This document shows, in pieces, positions 24,896-32,856 of a stretch of 64,000 bases of DNA. The DNA comes from Streptomyces sp. HPF1205. GTDB lineage: Bacteria; Actinomycetota; Actinomycetes; Streptomycetales; Streptomycetaceae. Under the pieces are notes generated by a model, which ran no database searches, was not told the origin of the DNA, and was given only the letters and a program-made list of their open reading frames with translations. A program made the position numbers and the translations under genes. Each line of letters starts with the position of its first letter. The first letter of the stretch is position 1. The stretch covers positions 1 to 64,000 of the forward strand of contig NZ_JAINVH010000040.1 of NCBI RefSeq assembly GCF_020400825.1, read 5' to 3'.

Positions 24896-25375
24896 GTGTG
24901 GGAACGCTTCACCAAGACCAGCCCCCTCGGCGCGGTGGTGACCGCCGCACTGGACGAAGCCAGGCGGCGCGGCGACCGGAAGGTCGGCACCGACCACCTT
25001 CTGCTCGGCCTGCTGCACGACCCGGAGCAGGCCGGCGCCCTCGGCGTCACGGTCGAGGAGGCGCGCGCCGCCCTCACCGATCTCGACCAGGCCGCGCTGG
25101 CCTGCATCGGCCTCGACGTACGAGGGCTCGAACCGGCCGGCCTCCCGCGGCCGAAGCGGTCCGCGCTCTCGCGCAACACCCTGACCGCGGGCGCCCGGAC
25201 AGTCCTGACCCGCGCCGTGGAGTCCAACGGCGGGAAGACCAAGGGGCTGGAACCCGAGGACCTGATGCGCTCGGTGCTCACCTGCGCCCCTCCCGAGCCG
25301 GCGGCCGCGCTGCTCGCCCGACTCGGCGTCGACCCCTCCGCCGCACGCAACGGCCTCGACCGGCCCGGCACATGA
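24896..25375 (+). CDS. Clp N-terminal-domain protein without ATPase
   Basis: 159 residues with two Clp_N-like repeats: VTAALDEARRRGDRKVGTDH then LLLGLLHDP (repeat 1) and LSRNTLTAGARTVLTRAVES then DLMRSVL (repeat 2). This is the substrate/adaptor-binding domain of ClpC/ClpA, here stand-alone. No AAA+ module is nearby. GTG 24896 is the start. The pair with the upstream HTH gene suggests a sensor or antagonist of Clp-dependent proteolysis or a modulator of the HTH protein; that is inference. Confidence 0.85.
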   Translation: MWERFTKTSPLGAVVTAALDEARRRGDRKVGTDHLLLGLLHDPEQAGALGVTVEEARAALTDLDQAALACIGLDVRGLEPAGLPRPKRSALSRNTLTAGARTVLTRAVESNGGKTKGLEPEDLMRSVLTCAPPEPAAALLARLGVDPSAARNGLDRPGT

Positions 25376-25567
25376 CCCGCACACGGCGCAGCCCGCCCGC
25401 CCCGCGCGTACCCCCGCGGGGCAGTGTGGCGCGGCGCACATCCGCCCACCGATGACTCCCGCCACCTCGGACGGTCCTATGAGCGACGACACCGCCCGCG
25501 CGACCTCACGGACGTGCGGGCGGCCGGAGACCGGGAACACCGGCACACACGAACGGGACACACCGAC

Positions 25568-25780
25568 ATGACCGACGGCGTCAAGGGCCCTGCCAGCTAC
25601 TTCCCCTCCATCGAGAAGAAGTACGGCCGCCCGGTCTCGGAGTGGAAGGACCTCATCCGCTCCTCGCCGCTGACCAAGCACATGGAACTCGTCACCTGGC
25701 TCAAGACGGAGTACGGGATGGGCCACGGCCACGCCAACGCCCTTGTCGCGCACACCCTCGTGGAGGGCGATGCCAAGTAA
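25568..25780 (+). CDS. DUF4287-domain small protein
   Basis: 70 residues: GPASYFPSIEKKYGRPVSEW, HMELVTWLKTEYGMGHGHAN, ALVAHTL. This is the DUF4287 fold (helical, with the GxGHGHAN signature), seen alone or fused to DUF5655. Cytoplasmic; function not known. ATG 25568 starts it, in a gene of its own. Confidence 0.88.
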   Translation: MTDGVKGPASYFPSIEKKYGRPVSEWKDLIRSSPLTKHMELVTWLKTEYGMGHGHANALVAHTLVEGDAK

Positions 25781-26575
25781 GCCACGCAAGCGGGGGAGCG
25801 GGCCCGCCGCGCGGGCGACGTGGCCCGGGCCCGCGACGGGGGCGGGCCGCGGCCCGCCCCCGCGGCCACGTCGCGTCCGCCGTCCGCGGCAGCGTCCTCG
25901 TGTCGCCGCGCGGCCTTCGCGCGGCCTTCGCGCGGCGGCCGACGGTTCCGGTTCCGGTTCGGCGGCGGGCTGTGGTGACGACCGCGAACGACGACGACGC
26001 GGGGGACTCCGAGAAATCACGAACGGCCCTTCCCCGAAGGCTGTTTCCCGGGAATTCACCCGTTGTGGCGACGTAACAGGGGCGCGGGGCCCGCATGCGG
26101 GTCCCGGTCACGCCGTCCTCCGCTTCACCTCCCGGGTTTGCACAACCCGGCGCGCGCACCCGCCCCCCGCGCGCCGTACCGGGCCGGGACCCGCGGCTGT
26201 TTGGCTGGTTCCCGCGCAGTGGACGCCTCGCCGTCGAGGGGTGTCGAGGGACGCTGCGCCGCCCGGTCGCGTACGCCCTCCCGGAGGCAATGTGCCCGCT
26301 TCGGACAGCAGCACCACCGGCCCCCTGGCCGACGAGCCGGTAAGCGCCTTGCCGCCCCCGGCGCTCGCCGGCGGGGCGGGCCTCCGGCTGCCCGCGACCC
26401 GGCCGCGCAGTGCGGCGGCGCCGCGCCGCGCGCTCCGTGGGCGCCTCGGCCGCGCGACCGCGACGTCCCCCGGTCACCGGCTGCCGCCCGGGGCCGTCGC
26501 CGCCCGGAGGCGGCCGGTGTCCTGGAGAACGTCCGACCCGGCCGGACGGCCGGGCGACCGAGTGGAGAGTACGCA
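25781..26575. other. 795-bp stretch upstream of the terpene cyclase
   Basis: No recognisable conserved gene. It holds the palindrome CCCGCATGCGGG (26090-26101), the inverted repeat CCGGGTT-tgcac-AACCCGG (26132-26150), and a doubtful ORF at 26292. MIB operons usually have a cyclic-nucleotide-binding protein gene here; none is visible in any frame. Confidence 0.6.
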
Positions 26576-26579
26576 ATGA
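26292..26579 (+). CDS. Doubtful Pro/Ala/Arg-rich ORF coupled to the terpene cyclase
   Basis: 95 codons from GTG 26292, with GGAGG four bases upstream, ending in the ATGA that contains the cyclase start. It begins PASDSSTTGPLADEPVSALP and becomes Arg-rich. Terpene cyclases of the MIB type normally have a long Pro/Ala-rich N-terminus that is missing from the gene at 26576, so this may be that N-terminus shifted out of frame, or a spurious ORF. I cannot decide between these. Confidence 0.3.
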   Translation: MPASDSSTTGPLADEPVSALPPPALAGGAGLRLPATRPRSAAAPRRALRGRLGRATATSPGHRLPPGAVAARRRPVSWRTSDPAGRPGDRVESTQ

Positions 26580-27640
26580 ACGTTCCCGCGAGCACCCCCG
26601 CCGGCGCCGCCCGTCCGCTGCCCGGCCCGCCGAGCCTTCCGGCGTCCTTGCGCGCCCGGCGTACCGGGGTGATCCCCGGCCTGAAGTACCGTCCCGTCGC
26701 CCCCGCCGACCCGGCGAAGGCCGAGGAGGTCGACCGCAGGCTGGAGGCGTGGGCGCGCGAGCTCGACCTCTTCCCGCCCGCCTGGAAAGGTGACTTCGCC
26801 GGCTTCCAGTTCGGGCGGGCCGTCGTACTCCAGCACCCGCGGGCCCTCGACCTGGACCGCCTCACCGTCGCCGGTGAGCTGCTGCTCGCCGAGAACCTCG
26901 TCGACTCCTGCTACTGCGAGGTCGAGGAGGGCAGGGGCGGATCGCGCCGGGACCTGGGCGCCCGGCTGCTCATGGCGCAGTCGGCGATCGACCCGCACCA
27001 CGGCACGGCACGGTCGCAGGAGCAGTGGCGGCTGGGCATGCGGGCCGACGGACCGCTGCGCTCGTACCACTGGGCCATGAAGGACTACGCCGAGTTCGCC
27101 ACCCCCAGCCAGACCGGCAGGTTCGTGCACGACATCGCCCGCCTCCACATGGGCTACCTCGCCGAGGCCGCCTGGGCCGAGACCGGCTACCGGCCCGAGG
27201 TCTGGGAGTACCTGGTGATGCGGCAGTTCAACAACTTCCGCCCCTGCCTGTCGATCGTCGACGCCGTCGACGGCTACGAACTGCCCGAGGCGGTTCACGC
27301 CCGGCCGGAGATCCAGCGGATCACCGCGCTGGCCTGCAACGCGACGACCCTCGTCAACGACCTGTACTCCTTCACCAAGGAACTGGCCGACGACCCCGCT
27401 CACCTCAACCTGCCGCAGGTCGTCGCGGCCAACGAGGGACGCGGGCTGAAGGCGGCCTACCTGGAGAGCATCGAGATCCACAACCGGATCATGGAGTCCT
27501 TCGAAGAGGAGGCCGCCCTGCTGTCGGCCACCTCGCCGCTGGTCGAGCGGTACGCCCAGGGGCTGTCGGACTGGGTGGCCGGCAACCACGAATGGCACGC
27601 GACCAACACCCACCGCTACCACCTGCCCGACTACTGGTAA
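26576..27640 (+). CDS. 2-methylisoborneol synthase-type terpene cyclase
   Basis: 354 residues of class I terpene cyclase fold. The NSE metal-binding triad is intact (N261, S265, E269 in NDLYSFTKE), and the C-terminal HRYHLPDYW resembles that of 2-methylisoborneol (MIB) synthases. The aspartate-rich motif, DDCYCED in the S. coelicolor enzyme as I recall it, reads D110-S-C-Y-C-E-V here, losing two acidic residues. The Pro-rich N-terminal extension (about 100 residues) is absent. It would cyclise 2-methyl-GPP from the methyltransferase at 27730 to MIB or a related C11 terpene such as 2-methylenebornane. GGAG precedes ATG 26576 by eight bases. Confidence 0.9.
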   Translation: MNVPASTPAGAARPLPGPPSLPASLRARRTGVIPGLKYRPVAPADPAKAEEVDRRLEAWARELDLFPPAWKGDFAGFQFGRAVVLQHPRALDLDRLTVAGELLLAENLVDSCYCEVEEGRGGSRRDLGARLLMAQSAIDPHHGTARSQEQWRLGMRADGPLRSYHWAMKDYAEFATPSQTGRFVHDIARLHMGYLAEAAWAETGYRPEVWEYLVMRQFNNFRPCLSIVDAVDGYELPEAVHARPEIQRITALACNATTLVNDLYSFTKELADDPAHLNLPQVVAANEGRGLKAAYLESIEIHNRIMESFEEEAALLSATSPLVERYAQGLSDWVAGNHEWHATNTHRYHLPDYW

Positions 27641-27668
27641 CCCAAGGCCACCACTGGTAACCCAAGGC
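27633..27668 (+). repeat. Tandem duplication at the cyclase stop codon
   Basis: ACTGGTAACCCAAGGC occurs at 27633-27648 and 27653-27668 (period 20 bp). The first copy contains the final Trp and stop codon of the cyclase. A short local duplication; no function inferred. Confidence 0.85.
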
Positions 27669-27729
27669 TCCACCACCTCACCGCTCGTGACGCACTGCCG
27701 GCATCACCGCACCAAGAGGAGAGTCACCG

Positions 27730-28608
27730 TTGACCGTCCAGAATCCCGGAACCACGACGGCTGTGCCGATCCCGGCCCAGTCCACGTACCAGGCCCGCAT
27801 CGCGGACTACTGGAACCGCGAGCACAACCCGGTCAACCTCGAACTCGGCAAGATCGACGACCTGTACCACCACCATTACGGCATCGGGGACGCCGACTGG
27901 TCGGTGCTCGACGAGACCGACGCCGAACGGCGCCGAGAGCTCGTCACCGCCGAGCTGCACCGGCTGGAGCACGCCCAGGCCGAGCTGCTCGCCACGCACC
28001 TGGGTCCGCTCACGCCCGCCGACCGCGTCTTCGACGCCGGCTGCGGGCGCGGCGGCGGCAGCGTCACGGCCCACCTGCGCTACGGGTGCCACGCCGACGG
28101 TGTGACCATCTCCGCCAAGCAGGCCGAGTTCGCAGCCGAACAGGCCCGCGCCCGCGGCATCGACGACAAGGTGCGCTACCACCACCGCAACATGCTCGAC
28201 ACCGGCCTGGCCACCGGCGCGTACGCGGCCTCGTGGAACAACGAGTCCACCATGTACGTGGAGCTGGACCTGCTGTTCGCCGAGCACGCCCGGCTGCTGC
28301 GCCGCGGCGGCCGCTACGTGGTGATCACCGGCTGCTACAACGACACCTACGGGCAGGCGTCCCGCGAGGTGTCGCTCATCAACGCCCACTACATCTGCGA
28401 CATCCACCCGCGCTCGGAGTACTTCCGGGCCATGGCCCGCCACCGCCTGGTCCCCGCGCACGTCGAGGACCTCACCGCGGCCACGATCCCGTACTGGGAA
28501 CTGCGCAAGCAGGCGGACCACCTGGTCACCGGCATCGAGGACACCTTCCTGACCGCCTACAAGAACGGCAGCTTCCAGTACCTCCTCATCGTCGCCGACC
28601 GGGTCTGA
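27730..28608 (+). CDS. Geranyl diphosphate 2-C-methyltransferase
   Basis: 292 residues. A class I SAM methyltransferase with motif I VFDAGCGRGGGSVTAH and the family features ARIADYWNREHNPVNLELG and WNNESTMYVELDLLF, as in GPP 2-methyltransferases, which form 2-methyl-GPP. It follows the cyclase by 89 bp and completes the two-enzyme route to the C11 terpenoid. The ATG-equivalent start is TTG 27730 with GAGGAGAG upstream. A strong terminator follows. Confidence 0.93.
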   Translation: MTVQNPGTTTAVPIPAQSTYQARIADYWNREHNPVNLELGKIDDLYHHHYGIGDADWSVLDETDAERRRELVTAELHRLEHAQAELLATHLGPLTPADRVFDAGCGRGGGSVTAHLRYGCHADGVTISAKQAEFAAEQARARGIDDKVRYHHRNMLDTGLATGAYAASWNNESTMYVELDLLFAEHARLLRRGGRYVVITGCYNDTYGQASREVSLINAHYICDIHPRSEYFRAMARHRLVPAHVEDLTAATIPYWELRKQADHLVTGIEDTFLTAYKNGSFQYLLIVADRV

Positions 28609-28676
28609 CCACCCGGTCGCCCTTGCGGTGACCTTCCCCGACGCGCCCCGGCAGCAGCCTGCCGGGCGTCTTCCGG

Positions 28677-28710
28677 CCGCGGCCGGTGGTGCTCTCACCA
28701 CCGGCCGCGG
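28677..28710 (+). terminator. Rho-independent-like terminator of the MIB operon
   Basis: A perfect 15-bp stem (28677-28691 with 28696-28710) with a CTCT loop is followed by TTCTTTGTGT. Unusually for the window it has a T-rich tail. Confidence 0.9.
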
Positions 28711-28812
28711 TTCTTTGTGTGCGCCCGCTGTCACCGCGAGAGAGCGCGCAATCCGCCATCCCTAAACCCAGATGAAAATCATCTGAACACTCCGATAGCA
28801 TATTCGACTCGT

Positions 28813-28822
28813 GGTGATCACC
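28813..28822. promoter_or_regulatory. Palindrome in the AT-rich leader of the PAP2 gene
   Basis: GGTGATCACC is a perfect palindrome, followed by a second GTCACC half-site at 28826-28831. It lies in the 28711-28919 stretch, which is notably AT-rich for this genome and contains no gene. Possible operator; no regulator is assigned. Confidence 0.35.
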
Positions 28823-28919
28823 CTTGTCACCAACCCGTCAACCGAATAAAGCATGCCATTCGGCATGAAAGTGAACTTTCCCGGCATTACCGAACAAATC
28901 GACCAGGCAATTGATATCT

Positions 28920-30260
28920 ATGGCATCGCGGGTGTTTTCCCGAATAAACAGCGGAATCAGGTTCGCCGCATTGCGTGGGCCGCGGGCGGTGCTGTGGCTC
29001 ACGGCGGGCGTGGTGACCCTCGGATTCCTCGTCGCGCTGGAGATCGCCGCACGTCATTACGGCCTGCCTGGACCGATCACCACCCAGGCGCGGGAAGTGG
29101 TGTTCGCCCCCAAGTCGGGGTTCCTGCTGTACGCCAGCCTGGGTCTGACGATGGTGGTCCTCACCTGGCGGCAGCGGTTCGCCGCGCTCGGCGCGGCGGT
29201 CGCGATCGACGCCGCCTTCCTGCTGGTGCGGTGGGGTTTTCACGCCAAGTTGGCGTTCGGCAACGGTGCGTTGTGGGTGATCCTGGGGTGCGCCGTCATC
29301 GCCGTCACGCGCCGCACCGGCCGGGAGCGCGCGCTGCTGCTGAAGGGCGTCGGGCTGGGCCTGCTGCTGGTGACCGGACGCAAGACGGGTGACACCTGGC
29401 TGCTCATCACGTCCAAGAGCCGCCCGAACGTGCTCGATCCGTACGCGGCGACCGCCGACCACGCGCTGGGCGACCCGTCATGGCTGGTCGGCCGGATCGT
29501 CCGGGCCGGCGGCCCGGTCGGCGCCCACGTCCTCGACTACGTCTACATACAGCTCGCGGTGGCCGCGGTCGTCGTCGCGATGTACCAACTGCGCAATGTG
29601 GCGGACGAGCGCCGCTTCCCCCGCCACCACCTCGTGCGCACCTTCCTGGTGATCGGTCTCATCGGGCCGGCCGTCTACATGATCTTCCCCACGGTCGGAC
29701 CGGTCTTCGCCTACGGCGCCGACGGCGGGCACTGGGCGATGGCGAACCTGTGGCCGGACACGCCGCCGCCGATCGGCGCCCCGCACTCCATGCCGTTCGA
29801 CGACATCACCCCGCGCAACTGCATGCCGAGCCTGCACACGGCGTGGGCCACGGCGATCTTCATCCATTCCCGCAAAGGCCCGCGAATCCTGCGATTCGCG
29901 GGCGCGTTCTGGCTCGTCGCCACGCTCACCGCGACGCTGGGATTCGGCTACCACTACGGCGTGGACCTCGTCGCCGGCGCGGTGTTCGCGCTCACGATCG
30001 AGACGGCGCTGCGCTCTTTCGACCGCGGCTGGGACCCGCGGGGAATCCGACTGACCGCCTATGGCGCGACCGTCTTCGTCGCGCTCCTGGTGTCCTATCG
30101 CTTCCTGCCGGAGCAGATGGCGGACCACCCGTGGCTGTTCGGGCCGCTGCTGCTCGCGGCGATGGGCTCGGTGATCTACGGCTACGTACGCCTCACCGCC
30201 CAGTGGGAGCCGCAAGTCCCACCCGTGCAGCAGCCGCGGCCCCAACCCGAACTGGTGTGA
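28920..30260 (+). CDS. PAP2-superfamily integral membrane protein
   Basis: 446 residues with about 10-11 hydrophobic segments. The PAP2/Aur1-type active-site motifs are in the C-terminal half: RNCMPSLHTAWAT (PSxH) and GFGYHYGVDLVAG (H..D). This subgroup includes lipid phosphatases and inositol-phosphate transferases of the membrane. The N-terminal half has extra membrane segments. ATG 28920 is chosen; a TTG at 28911 is also possible, and no strong RBS is seen. The first 20 codons and the leader are AT-rich compared with the rest. Confidence 0.85.
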   Translation: MASRVFSRINSGIRFAALRGPRAVLWLTAGVVTLGFLVALEIAARHYGLPGPITTQAREVVFAPKSGFLLYASLGLTMVVLTWRQRFAALGAAVAIDAAFLLVRWGFHAKLAFGNGALWVILGCAVIAVTRRTGRERALLLKGVGLGLLLVTGRKTGDTWLLITSKSRPNVLDPYAATADHALGDPSWLVGRIVRAGGPVGAHVLDYVYIQLAVAAVVVAMYQLRNVADERRFPRHHLVRTFLVIGLIGPAVYMIFPTVGPVFAYGADGGHWAMANLWPDTPPPIGAPHSMPFDDITPRNCMPSLHTAWATAIFIHSRKGPRILRFAGAFWLVATLTATLGFGYHYGVDLVAGAVFALTIETALRSFDRGWDPRGIRLTAYGATVFVALLVSYRFLPEQMADHPWLFGPLLLAAMGSVIYGYVRLTAQWEPQVPPVQQPRPQPELV

Positions 30261-30270
30261 GCCGCAAAGG

Positions 30271-30313
30271 ACCGGACGCCCGGCCCGCGATCGCCGCGGG
30301 CCGGGCGTCCGGT
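30271..30313. terminator. Bidirectional terminator
   Basis: A perfect 19-bp stem (30271-30289 with 30295-30313) and 5-nt loop separate the convergent PAP2 and GntR genes. Confidence 0.9.
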
Positions 30314-30330
30314 CAGGCGGCCGTGCCGGT

Positions 30331-31143
30331 TCAGCCGAAGACCCGGCGCCGGATCTCCCGCCGGTAGTCCTCGAGCGTGTTGTCCAGATGCGCGGTGACC
30401 GCCAGTGCGGCCGCCTCCTGGTCGCCGTCCCGGATGGCGCGGTAGATGGCCGCGTGCTCCGCCACGGCCTCCTCGGCGTGTCCGCCGACGGTGCCGTGCA
30501 GTCCGATCGTGCTCGACTGGCGCTGCAGCCTGCGGGCCTCGCGTACCGCGTCGACGAGGAACGGGTTGTGCGAGGCCGCGGCGACGCTGATGTGGAAGTC
30601 GTCGTCGCCGCGGTCGAACAGCTCGCGCCGTCCCGTCTCATGGCCCTCGCGGCAGGTCTGCGCCGCGGCCGCGATGGCCCGCAGTTGCGCCGGCGTCGCC
30701 CGGGCCGCGGCCAGCCGGCCGGCCGCCACCTCCTGGATGCGCCGGAACTCGAAGAGCCGGTAGACGTGTTCCAGGTCGGTGGGGAGGAAGAACCGCCCCC
30801 ACCGCGACGAACCCGGCATCCCCTCGTCGTCCGCGACGTACAGACCGCGGCCCTTCTGGACGCTCACCCGGCCCAGGGCCGAGAGGATCTTCACCGCCTC
30901 ACGTACGACGGTCCTGCTGGTGCCGAGCTGCGCGGCCAGGTCGTTCTCGGTGGGCAGGCGGTCGCCGGGCCGCAGCCGCGACTCGGCGATGAGCTGAAGG
31001 ATCCGTTCGGCGACGAGTTCGTAACCGGGCCGGTAGGCTCGTGCGGCTTCGCCGCCGTTCCCGTCCGGGGGCGCGGTGGGCCCCGCGGGTACGGGACCTG
31101 CCACCGGTACGGGCCCTGCCGCGGGTACGGGATTGCCGTCCAA
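30331..31143 (-). CDS. GntR/FadR-family regulator of the second sugar importer
   Basis: 270 residues from TTG 31143. A Pro/Ala/Gly-rich N-terminus is followed by the wHTH (AERILQLIAESRLRPGDRLP, TSRTVVREAVKILSALG, VSVQKGRGLYV) and an FCD-type helical effector domain (about 135-265) with D/H metal-ligand positions (FHISVAAASHNPF, VAEHAAIYRAI). I prefer TTG 31143 because GAGGAGG lies seven bases upstream; the longer frame starts inside the operator at 31198. It is divergent from the importer at 31483 and likely represses it until a sugar acid or similar ligand binds. Confidence 0.88.
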   Translation of the reverse strand: MDGNPVPAAGPVPVAGPVPAGPTAPPDGNGGEAARAYRPGYELVAERILQLIAESRLRPGDRLPTENDLAAQLGTSRTVVREAVKILSALGRVSVQKGRGLYVADDEGMPGSSRWGRFFLPTDLEHVYRLFEFRRIQEVAAGRLAAARATPAQLRAIAAAAQTCREGHETGRRELFDRGDDDFHISVAAASHNPFLVDAVREARRLQRQSSTIGLHGTVGGHAEEAVAEHAAIYRAIRDGDQEAAALAVTAHLDNTLEDYRREIRRRVFG

Positions 31144-31197
31144 CGGCCAGCCTCCTCGATCGTGGACCGCACCGGCGCGCGACCGTGCCGACAGTAC

Positions 31198-31223
31198 CGG
31201 AAGCATACTACCGACTGCTTCCG
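31198..31223. promoter_or_regulatory. GntR operator candidate
   Basis: CGGAAGCA (31198-31205) and TGCTTCCG (31216-31223) form a perfect inverted repeat with a 10-nt spacer, 55 bp upstream of the regulator start. The 339-bp divergent gap (31144-31482) otherwise contains AT-rich promoter-like sequence around 31230-31350 but no gene. Confidence 0.7.
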
Positions 31224-31482
31224 ATGCACAGGATGAGTCGTACTTATTACACCTGTTGATGTTGCCTGAGTCGTCGCATTGCACCCGTATTGCGCCGCTA
31301 TGTGCGGTCGTATCGCGGAAAGATCTTGAAAATATGCGTGCTCATCGTGTTGACGGCGGGACCCCGTACGGCTTCTTATGTGTGACCAAGACACGGCAGC
31401 CGCCTCTCGCCGGGCGAGGCCGGGGCGGTCTCTGCGCCCGTGTCCCCCTGGTTGACGGGCCCACGACGTAGTGGAGTTGTTC

Positions 31483-32856
31483 ATGAGAGGGAAGGTCCGC
31501 GCGGACGGCGCGAAGGCATCGAGGAGGGCCCGCAGACGCGTCGGGCTCCTGGCGGCAGGCGGTGCGCTCGTCCTGGCGGCCACCGCGGCCTGCGGCGGCG
31601 GCAGCGGTTCGGGCGGCTCCGGCGGCTCCCGGGGATTCCATCCCGTCAAGCAGACCGGGGGCACGCTCACGGTGTGGGTGGACTCCACCCGGCTGGCGGC
31701 GGCGAAGCTGTACCAGCAGCAGCACCCCGAGGTGAAGATGGACATCGTCACCTACGACGGGGACGCCAACGGCTCCAACTACCTGCGCACGAAGGTCAGC
31801 CTGTTCAACCGCACCCGCAAGGGCTGGCCGGACGTGGTCTTCAGCAGCCAGAACAACGAGGCGACGTGGGCCGTGCAGGACGGTTTCACCGCCCCGCTCG
31901 ACAAGGGCCTGATCCCCGCCGCGACACTGGCCGGGTGGGCGCAGGGCGCCAACGCCCCCTGCACCGTGGACGGCACGCTGTACTGCCTGCGCAACGACCT
32001 GTCCCAGGCAGTGCTGTGGTACAACGCGTCGCTGATGAAGCAGTGGCACTACCAGGTGCCCAAGACCTGGGAGGAGTACCAGGCGCTCGGGCAGAAGGTC
32101 GCCACCGAGCACCCGGGCTACCTGGTCGGCTCGGCCGGTGACACGTGGACCCCCGAGGTCTACATGTGGGCGAGCAAGTGCGGGGCCAACCAGGTCACCG
32201 GCCCCAAGGCGGTGAAGGTCGACACCACCGGCCCGAACTGCACGCGGATGGCCTCGCTGCTCGACACCCTGATCAAGAACAAGACGATGTCGCTGAGCAG
32301 CGTCTTCAGCTCCGACTTCGACAAGAACGAGGCGGACAAGGTCCTCATGCTGCCCGGTCCGTCCTGGTTCGGCGGCTCGGTCTTCCAGGGAACCTTCAAG
32401 ACGCCCAAGAACCAGGTGGCGGTCGCGCCGATGCCCCAGTGGTCCGGCGACACGCAGCCGTCCACCGGCAACGTCGGCGGCGGGACCTGGCTGCTGTCCG
32501 CGCACAGCGCCAACCTCAAGGCCGCCACCGCCTTCATGACGTGGGTGACGACCTCCGACGACTACCAGGGCAAGCTCGCCCCCGGCTACCCCGCCTACAA
32601 CGCCGCGGCCAAGACCTGGCTCGCCCAGCAGGCGTCCTCGGGCTACTACTCGGGCGACATCACCGGCACCCTGCAGGCCGCCGCGAACCAGGTGTGGCCG
32701 GGCTGGGGATACGGGCAGTTCAGCCAGGAGGCCGTCTGGGCGGCCACGGTGACCCCGAAGCTGACGGCCGGCAAGACCGTCACCTCGCTCCTGCCCGCCT
32801 GGAAGAGCGCGATCGTCAACTACGCCCGCGCCGACGGCTACAAGGTGGCGCAGTGA
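31483..32856 (+). CDS. Sugar ABC transporter substrate-binding lipoprotein
   Basis: 457 residues. The signal peptide (VGLLAAGGALVLAATAA) ends with a lipobox-like TAAC followed by a Gly/Ser linker. The family 1 solute-binding fold begins at GGTLTVWVDSTRLAAAKLYQ. Start ATG 31483 has GTGGAG six bases upstream. It is the first gene of a four-gene unit with two permeases and an unassigned enzyme; stop and next start overlap (GTGA). Confidence 0.93.
   Translation: MRGKVRADGAKASRRARRRVGLLAAGGALVLAATAACGGGSGSGGSGGSRGFHPVKQTGGTLTVWVDSTRLAAAKLYQQQHPEVKMDIVTYDGDANGSNYLRTKVSLFNRTRKGWPDVVFSSQNNEATWAVQDGFTAPLDKGLIPAATLAGWAQGANAPCTVDGTLYCLRNDLSQAVLWYNASLMKQWHYQVPKTWEEYQALGQKVATEHPGYLVGSAGDTWTPEVYMWASKCGANQVTGPKAVKVDTTGPNCTRMASLLDTLIKNKTMSLSSVFSSDFDKNEADKVLMLPGPSWFGGSVFQGTFKTPKNQVAVAPMPQWSGDTQPSTGNVGGGTWLLSAHSANLKAATAFMTWVTTSDDYQGKLAPGYPAYNAAAKTWLAQQASSGYYSGDITGTLQAAANQVWPGWGYGQFSQEAVWAATVTPKLTAGKTVTSLLPAWKSAIVNYARADGYKVAQ

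Noticed and set aside
26063..26575. In-frame 171-codon N-terminal extension of the terpene cyclase
   Set aside because: Composition is Arg-rich and unlike the Pro/Ala-rich N-terminus of MIB synthases; a good RBS precedes ATG 26576.
28853..28919. Small ORF or earlier PAP2 start at ATG 28853
   Set aside because: It is in a different frame from the PAP2 protein and has no coding character of its own.
31144..31284. Longer GntR start (ATG 31284 or 31206)
   Set aside because: Would place the start in or beyond the perfect inverted repeat at 31198-31223 and give an odd N-terminus; TTG 31143 has GAGGAGG at ideal spacing.
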